From the NCBI GenBank assembly GCA_003255065.1, contig QAOA01006124.1, positions 1-64,000 on the forward strand: a stretch of DNA of 64,000 bases, given 5' to 3'. Numbering within the stretch: the first letter of the stretch is position 1; the number at the start of each line of letters is the position of its first letter. Below the pieces are notes generated by a model. The model did no database searches, was not told the origin of the DNA, and saw only the letters and a program-made list of their open reading frames with translations. Below are positions 8,990 through 19,577 of the stretch, piece by piece. Both the position numbers and the translations under genes were made by a program. Source of the stretch: Cercis canadensis (lineage: Eukaryota; Streptophyta; Magnoliopsida; Fabales; Fabaceae).

Positions 8990-11792
8990 TGTTGAGTGGA
9001 TTTTATATCCACTCTTTAGGTATCTTTAGTTATTATTTTGTGTGTCTTGAGTAATTTGAGGAATTAATAATGTGTTTTTTCTACTTGGCGTAGGTCTTGT
9101 GATGATTTGTGGTTCAAACGATGAAAAAAAGCCAAAAACAAGCATATTGGAGACAGAGAGTAGGTGCCCCAACTCTCTAAAGCAAGAGCCCCAACGCCTG
9201 TAAAGCAAAAATATTTGATTTCCATCACATCCAGGCACCCCTGCACTTATTGGTGAGAGGCCTAGCACTCTTGGATAGGAAGTAGGTGCCCCTACGCCTC
9301 TACCCAAGCGCCTCAGCCCTTCATCTTGTGCACCAAGCCTTTTTCCTCTACCCAGGCGCCCCAGCTCTTCTTCTTTGGCACCCCATCTCCCAAGAACATT
9401 CCCCTGGTCTAGAAGCTTAGCGCATCAGTGCTTAAACACGAGAGCCCCAATGCTTCTTGATTGAAAACTAGAGCACTTTGCACAGAGAGTAGGCGCTGCT
9501 GCGCCCAAACCCAAGGGCAGTTGCGCCCAAGCTTATTTTTCATTATTAAGAGTTTTCTCTCCTATTTTAATTAGTACATTTATCCAGTAGTATAAAATAG
9601 GACTCTGGGTATTAGATTAAAGAGTTCTTTTCTGGACGTTTTTTAGGAGAACAAGAGCAAGGCAAGGATCGAAACAAGGATTTGTCACATAAACGATGGC
9701 TCAACTATCAAGTTTTATTCTTCTCTCTTCTCATCTATGGCTAGATTATATTTTGTGATGTTCTTATTTTCTGCTATAAACTAATTTACTTTTCTAGGGC
9801 TATGATGTAGCCTAGCTAGGATGATTTTGAGAGTTGCAGAGTCTATTCCTAGAGGGGGGTGAATAGGAATTGTTAAAAATCGTTTGTTAAAGACTGATTC
9901 AAATCATAGATTTGTTGAAGAACTAGTTCTTACAAACTAGTTCTTTGACAAATACAGATTTGAACACAATGAAATGACTTTATGAACCATATACAGCAGA
10001 ACTTAAAATGAATTAAATCAAAGAAGAGTAGAATAACAGGAATCCAGAATATCACATTTTAGCATTAGAAACACAGATAAAATTCAGAAGTGTAAATAAC
10101 TCAAAATTAAAGAGATGAAGAGAGAAGAGATTTGACACAAGAGTTTATAGTGGTTCGGCCAAATTGCCTACATCCACTTCTCCCACAAATGGGGTTCTAC
10201 TATTCTTTCAAGTTTATTTGTCCAAGCTTCTTCAAGCTTTACAAGTTTATTTTTCCAAGCTTCTCCAAGCTTAACAAGTTTATTTTTCCAAGCTTCTCCA
10301 AGCTTAACAACAAGTTTATTTTTCTAAGCTTCTCCAAGCTTAACCATGGTTTTTGTTTCTCAAGCTCACCATGAACTCTCTCTCTAACTCTAGAGATCAC
10401 TCTCATGGATTTCTCCCATAGAAATCCAAGATACAAAACCCAAGTGTTTTGTTGTAGCCCCAAGAAGAAACTCTCTCAAAAAGTGGATATGAAACAATGA
10501 GAAACTTGACGCATGAGAAGATGACCGAGAGGAAGAAGAAGAGCAAAGCTCTCAACAATGGCTTCCTTCTCTCTCTAGAATGTTTTCCTCTTTCTTCACT
10601 TCATGCCTTTTTTAAAGCCTTGAAAGTCTTCTTTCTTGTGCACGTGAGGTCTTCACAAAAGGCTAGGAGAGGTCTTGAAACCCTTCTCTTCTCTAGGCAA
10701 GGAGAGCCCATGTGAAGGACTATCAAAGAGGCAAAGAAGAAAGCCAGCTGACACACCATCAACCAAAAATTCTTTTGTCCTTTTGTGAGAAAAAGTCTAT
10801 CTTTATGTAAGAGAGTAGATATGCTTTCTTGAAACTTGAGCTTCTCCAAAGTGCACTTAGAAAGAAACTTTCTATTCTCTAAGAGTACAACTCTTAGTTA
10901 GATATGAAAAAGTGAACTTTTGGCCCGGAGTCCGTCTGAGACTTTGTTCACATCAGCAATCTCATAGACTCATCACATATGCAAGAACTGGTTCTGAAGA
11001 ACAAGTTCTTCAAGACTTCATTTGAAGATTGTGCTGGATAACAACTTAAACAACATAGCCAAGATTAATAGCAAGAAGACAAACAACACATATAAGAAAT
11101 AACAAGGCACAAGACATTATTGTTATCATCAAAACAGGATCAGAGACTTGTGGGGCTAACAAATTTGTGACTCTTTATTTCTTTAATTCAAGAACACCTT
11201 TATCAATTGTTATCTCCTTCTCAATTCTTCATGTCTCTAATTAACTGGCCATTAATTAGTTGATTCGTTAATTGCCATGAGACCAGGAGGTAATTTGTAA
11301 TTCATGAGCATAGAGATTTAGATCGTAAATTCCATTAGGGATAAGAATATACCCTTATGATTTATGTAGCATTGAAAGAGAATCAAAGAACTTAAAGAAT
11401 TTTTGGGTAGTTTAATTCACATAGGAATGTAATGAATCGGTGCTTAGAGGTATTTTTGCTTGACCTTGGGAAAGGCTTATGGATAAATTAGGATTCTTGG
11501 CTAGCAATTAGGAAGATTGTTCTTGGTTAATGAATTAGGGATTGCAAATCAAAATAGCTATGGTGAAATCGAAAACCCTAGATATTTCTCATCCACATTT
11601 AAACCTCTTTTACTATTCTTGCACTTTAGTTATTGCTCAATTTCAGTTCTTGACTTTATTATTTGTCTAGATGAAATTAGAATACACTCAATTCTGGTAC
11701 TTATTAGTTATAGTCTATGTGGGACGATACTCTACTCTCATTTTATTACTTGAAAATGATAACGTACACTTACGTTAAAGTTTTACATGACA
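8990..11792 (+). mobile_element. Gypsy (Athila/Tat-like) LTR inside CACTA-1
   Basis: A candidate LTR runs from about TGTTGAGTGG (8990) to CATGACA (11792). It is followed seven bases later by TGGCGCCGTTGCCGGG, the well-known PBS region of Athila-type gypsy elements. No gag-pol follows. The LTR is itself split by the SIRE-type LTR at 9828-11161. The left boundary is inferred from the TG and is not confirmed by a target duplication. Confidence 0.5.
9828..11161 (-). mobile_element. Solo LTR, SIRE/Maximus-like copia
   Basis: On the minus strand it begins TGTTAGCCCCACAAGTCTCT and continues GATCCTGTTTTGATGATAACAA, the usual start of SIRE/Maximus-lineage LTRs. The plus-strand left end has the CCTAGAGGGGGGTGAATAGG block. 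The flanks are GATTT (9823-9827) and AATTT (11162-11166), which match at 4 of 5 positions. No internal domain accompanies it, so it is read as a solo LTR of 1.33 kb left by LTR-LTR recombination. Confidence 0.65.
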
Positions 11793-12021
11793 AGCTTTTG
11801 GCGCCGTTGCCGGGATTGTGTGTATGTTATGTAAAACTCTAATGCAAGTGTACTTTATTGTTTTCAAGTAATAAAATGACAGTAGAGTATCGTCCCACAG
11901 AGACTATGGCTAATAAGTACCAAAATAGAGTGTATTCTAATTTTATCTAGACAAATAATAAAGTCAAGAACGGATATTGAGCAATAACTAAAGTGCAAGA
12001 ATAGTAAAAGAGGTTTAAATG
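11596..12021. repeat. Inverted repeat of LTR ends around a gypsy PBS
   Basis: The arms 11596-11792 and 11825-12021 are about 197 bp each and largely complementary. For example, CATTTAAACCTCTTTTACTA in the left arm has its inverse at the end of the right arm. The 32-bp spacer holds the TGGCGCCGTTGCCGGG PBS. Transcription across it would give a long hairpin. It probably arose from an inverted copy of the LTR 3' end. Confidence 0.8.
11799..11814 (+). promoter_or_regulatory. Gypsy primer-binding site region
   Basis: TGGCGCCGTTGCCGGG, the PBS-type sequence seen directly after Athila-lineage LTRs. Confidence 0.7.
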
Positions 12022-12292
12022 CATTCTGTTTCTCATAAAATTCTCATCGAAAAATCCATATTTCTCACGAAGAACCTTTTTGTGAGAAAATTTCATTAGA
12101 AATTCAATTTTCTCACGGAAAAATTTTCCATAAGAAATTTTTGAGAAAATTGAATTTTTGATGAAATTTTCTCATGAATTTTTTTTTTTTTTTGATTGAA
12201 TGCTAATCCGCAAGAATTCCATGAGAATGCCGTGAGAATTTCTCACAGAATTCTGTTCTTCGTGAGAGATAGTGTGTTTTATTGTAGTAGGA

Positions 12293-12686
12293 AATTAAGG
12301 ATGTTCAAAACCTTGTGGCTACTTCATGTAAACTTCTTTTAACTCACCATTCAAGAAGGCATTGTTAACATCTAGTTGCTTAATGAACCAGCCTTTGGAG
12401 ATGGCAATAGTTAAGACAATGCAAATGGTGGATGGCTTGACAGCAGGACAGAAGGTGTCAAAATAATCAACTTCATATGTCTGTGTATAGACCTAAGCTA
12501 CTAGCCGAGTTTTGTGTCTCTCTAGGGAACCATCGACCTTGTATTTGATCTTATAGAGCCAGTGACAACCTACAATGTTCTTGTTAGGAGGACATGGTAC
12601 TAGCTGCCAGGTATGATTGGCTTGTAATACCTTATATTCAGTTGACACAGCTTCTCTCCAATAAAGCAATTTAGTAGCTTGTTCAT
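12293..12686 (-). pseudogene. Copia-1 pol: reverse transcriptase N-terminal part
   Basis: The minus-strand frame at 12493-12723 contains WREAVSTEYKVLQANHTWQL, then NKNIVGCHWLYKIK and DGSLERHKTRLVA. This is the conserved start of the copia reverse transcriptase domain (W-x-A...W-x-L-V...K-W-V-F-K-x-K). The protein continues toward 12293 in decayed frames with the DVNNAFLNGELKE region. It is cut at 12686 by the CACTA complex and at 12293 by CACTA-1. Confidence 0.82.
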
Positions 12687-13813
12687 CATTACAAGAAAAT
12701 CTGTATTTTCCAACAGTGGACATTTTTAAACAAAATTTTGTTCCATTGGAATTCTTTTTAGAAAGGCAGGGGATTTCTTTTATAAAAAAAAAATTTCAAT
12801 GGAATATTTTTTAAATAACTTTTTAATTTTTTTTAAACTTCCAATGGTATATTTCGTTGAAATTGTCAAAAAAATTATTTTGAGTGAAACACACTGTTTC
12901 ACTAATGCATTCAAATATTTTAATTTTTTTTTCAAATTCCAATGCTATATTCCATTGGAATATACCTTTGGATTTCAAATTTAAAAGCCCTTTGTATTTC
13001 CCTCTTTCTCTTTTAATTTTCACTTCTCCATCCAAATCACTTTTCTTCTCTTCCTTTCTCTTCCCCTCCCCCTCCAAGCTTCCATTTCCGGTGGCATGCT
13101 CCATTTTCCAGTGGCTTCTTGGCGGCGTGCTCCCATTTCCGACATTATAAGTCTTGTGGCTTGATATCTCCTTCATTAGGTAAGTGTTTTAGGTACCCAA
13201 TCCCCATTTCTCCCTTTTTACTTTGATTTGGGTTAATTTTTTGTTATTATTTTGTTTTAGTTGGTGGATATTAAAGTTATAATGGCATGTAAAAGTAGTT
13301 AGATTGCATAATTACAATTTGGATGCATGATTAGTTGTTTAAGTTAGTATTTAAATTGAATCTGAAAATGGGTTGGCCAAATTGACAATGTGTGGATTTT
13401 ATTTTGTTAATTTTGTTTAGAGGTTTTGATGTATTGGTGGTTTGAGGTTGTTTTATTGTTATTAGGCATTTTTTTGATGGAATATGGAATTTATGTACTC
13501 GTAAGGTGATTATTTCTGAAATTAAAAATAGAAAATATGGATGATGTAAATTTTATTTTAGTTTAATTTCTTAAGGGCTTTTGATGTATGATGTTATTAG
13601 TTTAGATTTATAATTTTTTTGTGATTTTTCTTTATATATGAGGTTTCCATTGGAATCCAAGAATTTTCTTAAGGTATACCGTATGATCAATTTCTCCCTA
13701 ATATATTTCAGCTAGATGCAATGGAAATGGCTCAACCAAGAATGCCTAATAACCCCAAACCCCAAAAAATTCATTTCCATTGTCCTTCACTAAAATTTGT
13801 GTAAATGCTATTG
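12687..13813 (+). mobile_element. CACTA-B left end, truncated by the next CACTA
   Basis: Starts CATTACAAGAAAATCTG, a one-base variant of CACTACAAGAAAA. Subterminal words TTCCATTGGAAT and the inverse TTCAATGGAATA/CCAATG recur between 12745 and 13650, unlike the TCTCACGG words of the neighbouring CACTA. A short ATGGAAATGGCTCAACC reading frame near 13720 could be its first exon. No matching right end is found after 23032, so this element was probably truncated. Confidence 0.5.
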
Positions 13814-14312
13814 CACTATAAGAAAACAACGATTTTCTCATAGAATTTATCACGGAAGAAAAATCCGTAAAAAATTCTTATAGAAAAAATGTGTATTTCT
13901 CATGAAGATAGAAATTCTAGAAACCTCTCACTAATTTTGTCACGGAATGGACCTCTGGGAGAAAGTTCCGTGAGAAACACGTGAGAAAAACCGAGAGAGA
14001 ATGGCGGAAAGGTGATGCAAAACTTTTCTCATGGTCGAAATCCATGAGAACACCTAGGAGAACATGCTATAACCTTTATCACGGGTGTGTGTCCATGAGA
14101 AAGGAAATGATGAGTTTTGGGACTCAGTTTCTCACGGACATAGAGTCTATGAGCAATGGACACGCACAATTTTGGGATGCATTTTCTCATGGATTTTGTT
14201 TGTGAGAATCAAAACGCATCATTTCACTAGATGCCTAGATTGGGGGAAATTTAGGCAGGCTTTACTCATGGACAAAGTCCGTGAGAAATCTGAAAATTTT
14301 AGCTCAACCCGA

Positions 14313-14690
14313 CACTACAAGAAAAATCATTTTTACTCACAAAAATTTCTCATAGACAGAAACTCCATAAAAAACCATGATAGTTCTCACGAATTTGCTC
14401 ATGGCATGTGACTGTTAAGATTCTCTCACGGACTTTTTCATGGATTAAGTTAACCATGAGAAAAATTGATGAGAAAATTCGTGAGAAATTGTGTCCCAAT
14501 AGTATCCATAAATGTGTTTACTATTCTCATGAACACAGTCTATGAGAAAATTCAAATTTTCACACGGACTTTCTCACAGCCTTAGCATTCTGTGAGAAAG
14601 TTTGTGAGAAAAGTGATGTGCATCGTGTCAATTAACATTTGAATTTTAGGTCCGTGAGAAATTTTGTGAGAAAATCTATTTATCATTTCC
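14313..14690 (+). mobile_element. Second CACTA left terminus nested in CACTA-C
   Basis: CACTACAAGAAAAATCATTT at 14313 is a canonical CACTA end, closer to consensus than the one at 13814. It is followed by its own set of TTTCTCACGGA repeats. No second right end was found, so this is either a nested, 3'-truncated element or the true left end of the transposase-bearing element. Confidence 0.6.
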
Positions 14691-15335
14691 CTCAAGCGGC
14701 CGCAGCCTCCATTTTCAATTTGAAAGAATTCTCTCTATCCTCTGTTCTCCACCCTCCTCTCTCTCTCCCCGGAGCAAATCACCACCATTTCAACTTCTAG
14801 AGCTTAGGTTTTGCTTTGTAGGTCCCCTACTTCTAGTCTACCAATTCAAATTTCGTAGTTTCTACTCATTGAGGTAAGTTCCTCTACCCATCTCTTATCT
14901 TTTATGGTTTATGCATTTTGTATGAGTAATTCTCTTTCAATTACTATGAACATTATAAGATTTAGCTATTTAAAATGCTTATTTCTTATTTTAGATAGTG
15001 TAGAAGTTGTTTTAGATGTAGCTTAATAGTATAAGTTGATGGATATTGAAATTGATAATGAAATATATATCAGTTGTTAAGATTATGTAGAGAATTTTGT
15101 TATATGCTTGTTGTTGAATAATTCTGAAATTTTTTATGAATGTTTTGAATTGTGTAGAAGTAATTTTGTAATTTTTTCTATTGTTGTGTAAGTTTTTATC
15201 TCTACTGCTATGTAATTTTTCATGTTGGAATAAATTGTAATTTTCTGATTGTGTTTCGGTGTAATTGTGTGGGATTTTAAATTCCTGGAATATTCAATTT
15301 TTATGGGAGACTTTACCCAATTTTTGGTTTATGAT

Positions 15336-15562
15336 TTAGGGATTTAAGGTATAGGGTTTATAGGATTTAGGGGTTTGGTTTGGGGTTTAAGGTTTGGAGT
15401 TTACGATTTAGGATTTAGGGTTTAACAGTTTAGGAATTTAAGGTTAAGGTTTCAGGATTTAGGGGTTTTGTGTTATGATTTTTTAGGGTTTATAGGTTTA
15501 GAGTTTGAGGTTTAAAGTTTAGGGTTGGATTTAGGGGTTAGGGTTGGATTTATGGTTTATTT
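15336..15562 (+). repeat. Degenerate interstitial telomere-like repeat
   Basis: Many variants of the plant telomere unit TTTAGGG (TTTAGGGTTTA, GATTTAGGGGTTT, TTAAGGTTT) occur over about 225 bp, with no perfect array. They may be an old interstitial telomeric tract or AT-biased CACTA interior sequence that resembles one. Confidence 0.55.
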
Positions 15563-15725
15563 CATTAATTTATGCTGAATTAACCCATCTTTTTTTATGA
15601 TAAATGTCAGACCAGCTGAGGCGTTCATCTTCGGCAGTTGGGTAGCCATCCATGAAGGACAAAGGCAAGGTTGTTGCTTGGCCTTCTCATATTGAGCCGG
15701 TCTTGCCTTTGATTATGCCAACCCC

Positions 15726-18175
15726 TGTAGGCACCTTATTTTATCCAGGTGTTTTTCGTGCATTAATAAAAATGATGATTTTTGAAGAGATGAAAGCTCT
15801 TAATTTTTTATTATTGCTCTTTATATTTTTATTTGCGTATTTGTAATAAAACAAAACCTAGTCTTACTACCTTAGCCTAATCTATTGTTAATCTAGCCCG
15901 TTTTTCTTTTATCTAGCCTATTTGGCCCATCCATTAGAATTTAGATTTTTGCAAATAGTAAATAAATAAAAGAAAAGAGAGAATAAATTTTGTAGATAGA
16001 TTTTTGCATCACTAGATCTAGGAAGACCAATGAGGGAGCAAGGAATGAATTTTCCTCACTCCCTATTGGTCCAAGTTTATGCACCTTATTTTCATCAAGT
16101 AAATAAGTAATTTAAAAAGAAGAAAAAGAAAATTAAAAAAAAGAAAAGAGGAGAAGAAGGAGCTTGGGAGAAAGGAAGGGAACCAAAGAGAGAAAATGTT
16201 TGAATCTCCATCAAATTCATTCTACAAGGGTAATTTCTACTCTAATTCTTTCATCCTTACTGTTGGATTTTTAATCTATGGTTATTAATTTGTCTATTTG
16301 TTGTTATGTGTGAATGATTTTGTGAATTTCTAAATCATAGTGTAGTTTGATGGAGTTTGAGACTAATTCTTATGGGTCTAGGATATCATGGTGTTGGATT
16401 CCAAAATTTAAGCTTAATTTCTGATGTTAATAGAAAAATAATTTTGATTTTGGGACTTTGAGTTGTTTCTTTGATTGCTAATACTTGGTTTGGTTGTGGA
16501 TTATGCATTTTTGGGTCTGTCAATATTTTCAGGCAACCATCGGTTTTTATTTTCCAAATGGAGCTATAGAGCTCCGCTTTTAGTGATTCTTGACTAATTA
16601 GAACCGGGAAACATTTTCTTCCTACGTGTAAAAATTCAAAAACTAAATTCATTTGCCCTTGCTCCCAATGTTTATTTCAATGTGACAGTTTTCCTGCTAT
16701 TTTGAGGCTATCAGTCTTCTTGGCAACCCTTCGTTTTTATTTTCTAGATGGAGCTACAGAGCTCTAATTTGAGTCATTCTTACTTTTTTAGTACCAGGAA
16801 GCATGTTTCTCTTATATATTAAAATTTCATGGGCAGATTCTCTTTCCCCTGCACCCAGATTTTCTTTGAATTTGATTATTTTTCTACTATTTCTAGTCTG
16901 TCAATGTTCTTTTGCAACCCTCGGTTTTTATTTTCTAGATAAAACTAAAAAATTGTAATTTAGTCATTCTTGCTATTTTAGAACCGCGAGACATTTTCCT
17001 ACTATGTGTAAAAATTTCAAAACCAAATTTGTTTCGTTTTCCCCTATTCCCAGTTTTCATTTAAAAGTGGCTATTTTTTGGCACTGTCAAGTTGTCAGTT
17101 GTCTCTGGCAGCATTCAGTGTTTTGTGTCTAGTTTAAGCTATAGAGCTCCATTTCAAGTTATTCCTATATTTTTAGAACTAGGAGACATGTTTCTTTGTC
17201 ATATAAAAATTTCATACTAAAATTCCATAGTAAGCAATCCTAATTTTTGTCTAAAGTTTGCCCTACTTTCTAATCTGTCATGAGATTCTTTTTAATATTG
17301 TTTTGCCTACTTTGGGTACTATTTTTGGACTATTTTGCTTGTGTTTTATTGTTGTCCCTTAGACATTTTTGAAGTTTGATTGTGAATTGTGTTAAATTTT
17401 TTTGTACATCCTTGTCTTGTATCGTTTTGAAGTATTTTCATGCGTCACTTTGCTTTGCGTGTTAGTAGATCTTTTTGGTTGTCCATGCTTAAACAATTTT
17501 TTACATGTTTCCTTAATTAACGCTTTTTTCTTGGCCTTATGAGCTCACTTGATAATTATGGTCAATAATATTTTTGAGTTTGGTTGTAAGTGACAACAAG
17601 CTAGAAGGCTCAATCCTGGAGCAAGGCGGAGCTAGAGACAAGAAGGCTTTACTTTTGTTTTGTTTTATGTAACTATTTAAATTCACATAATGTAATTTGT
17701 AAACTTATGCATTGCACTCATTTAAGATATATATTTTTGCTTTTTAATATCCGTAGGCCCCTTCACTTATCATGGGAGGATAGATCGAGTTTGATTCCTT
17801 TATGGAATATCTTTGTTTATCTAACCTAGGTAAAGGTAGCGCCACCCTAGAGGGTGCTTTATGCGAGAAAGGGGTGAAAGGATTTAGATCTCGGTAGAGT
17901 TATCATGCATTACACATTTAAATTATCCATTTTTATTTTTGTCAAATATTCTTGTAACGCTCTTATTATTTTTGGAATAAATCAAGTACATTTTTTGCCA
18001 TATTATATTCTCACAATGAATTTTAGGTAACTGTCTTTCAAACGGGTGTTGTCGGGTGCCTAACACCTTCCCCACACACAAATTGATTCTCGAACCCTCT
18101 CTAGTTCATAGACCGTTTTTAAATTCAAAATTGGTTTTCCAAATATTCCCCATTTTCTTAATATAATTGGTAGCG
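15726..18175 (+). mobile_element. Possible gypsy (Tat-like) LTR in CACTA-C
   Basis: The stretch starts TGTAGGCACCTTATTTTATCC. Before 18175 it carries a CGGGTGCCTAACACCTTCCCC block and then TTGGTAGCGACTTC, which resembles the junction of Tat/Ogre-type LTRs with their PBS (TTGGTGGCGACTC). No target duplication or internal gene could be shown, so both boundaries are tentative. There is no other coding content. Confidence 0.35.
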
Positions 18176-18529
18176 ACTTCAAGTTTTTTTCGAAAACTAA
18201 TCTTTTTTAGAAGTTTGTCATCTGCATCACGGTGACCTTCGGATACGTTATGACAACCTCGAGGTTGGTGCACACATCGTTGTCCCCTTCGACGTATGAG
18301 GGGTACTCAAGAGCTGCCACCACAGGCTTAACATCGTCGGCCGTTGAAGGGTCGTCGCATGCCAGTTCGAGGATTTCGCACTCACCATAACTGGGCTCCT
18401 GAATAGTTGATGCTCGGTTTATGGATAGTGCCACATAGGAGATAGGAGTAAGTTAACTCTAATACTTAACAGAACTTTTTTTAAGAATTACGATTTATTC
18501 TTTCTAATACTTATAACAATGTATTTTTT

Positions 18530-19577
18530 TTGTATAGCTTTGTTCCTTCCAAGGAGCCTGTCAACTACCTTTTAACTATCTACAACTCAAAATTTAAGGA
18601 GGTGTGGTTGGACTTCACCTTAGTTACTGATGAGGTGAAGGAACTTTGGTGGACAGAGTTCAAGGTAAATTTTTTAGCTTATTTGATTTTACTCTATTCT
18701 AAATTAGTTTATATGCATATTTACCAACATTGTTCTTCTATTTTCTAATCTAGAGGATATGTGTCTGGGACTCCCAGCATGAGAGCCAGATTAGTAAGAT
18801 CTAGCTCTCAAAGTGTTATGACAACCTTTGTGCCTCTTTTCAATACACCAGGATTGGGAAGACACGTGCCGAATGGTTGTCGCCTACTATTCTAGAGGCC
18901 CTGAAAGCCAAATTGGGCTCTTAGTAGTACAAGGTTGTCTCAGAGAGGAACAAGAAGAACCATTCCTTAGACCAAGGGTAGGCCTATCACAGGGGCAGCT
19001 TAATAACAGTCTCCGAACACAAACAGAGGCTAGTAAGTTTTTATTTAATAACGTTGTAAACGTTTAATTATGTTTATTTTATTTTTACTAGCAATCTTTT
19101 GTTTTTTGTAGATGAAGGAATTGGGCCGAGAGCCCAACGTACCAGAGGTCTTTCGTCACCTTTAGCACAACACTAGCAAAGGCTGGGTCCATCTACAAGC
19201 TCAGTCCACTTATGTAAGTATTTTTGAAGTTTTTTACTCTTTATGTCAATTAAGGTTTATATGTATGTATTTTCTGCTAACATAATTCTCTTATCTATGC
19301 AGGATGAGTTTGAAAGGCGTTAGTTTGAAAGCCAGACCCAGCCCTCTTCGTCTTCTATCGATAACACCAAGCTTTGGCTCGATGTCGTTGGCTACAAGAA
19401 CAAGAAGGACTAGGTTTATGGCATGGGCTCTAAGGCCAATGTATTGGACTTCGTCCATTCACAGCCTGATCCTCAGATGTCAGAGATGATGTCCTAGATG
19501 GCCTTCTAGACACGGTGGGTCCAGGAGCTGGATCGCCTACACCCAATGGTCGAAGTACTAGAGGCCACTAACACATC
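18530..19577 (+). pseudogene. CACTA Transposase_24 (Ptta/En/Spm-type) relic
   Basis: The plus-strand exon-like pieces follow the order of plant 'transposase, Ptta/En/Spm' proteins. First comes TDEVKELWWTEFK, then a W/H-rich segment. Next is a part reading VSERNKKNHSLDQ, after which MKELGREPNVPEVF appears at about 19110-19150, then STYDEFERR-like and QELDRL-like coiled-coil segments. Introns and frame changes separate them. The 3' end of the frame is interrupted at 19577 by a solo LTR and resumes at 22490 with a QLATMLGQLLQRGQG-like tail. In autonomous CACTA elements such proteins bind the subterminal repeats. Several stops make this copy non-functional. Confidence 0.65.

Larger units (their letters stand above)
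8062..12289 (+). mobile_element. CACTA-1, non-autonomous, inserted in copia-1 reverse transcriptase
   Basis: The left end CAATAGAAGAAAT is a degenerate CACTACAAGAAA terminus. The right end reads TTTTATTGTAGTA, the inverse of (C)ACTACAATAAAA. Target duplication GGA occurs at 8059-8061 and 12290-12292. Subterminal repeats of the type TTTCTCACGGA and its inverse fill about 8080-8290 and 12025-12270. Removing the element brings the two halves of the copia reverse transcriptase back together. There is no transposase inside; the interior holds LTR-type sequence (about 8990-12021). Confidence 0.82.

Noticed and set aside
13840..14690. Regularly recurring short repeats as a CRISPR or minisatellite
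   Set aside because: The repeats occur in both orientations with variable spacing next to a CACTACAAGAAAA end, so they are CACTA subterminal motifs in a eukaryotic genome.
18207..18434. Minus-strand frame inside CACTA-C
   Set aside because: It lies opposite the transposase direction, and no homology is recognised. It may be fortuitous because this stretch is GC-richer.
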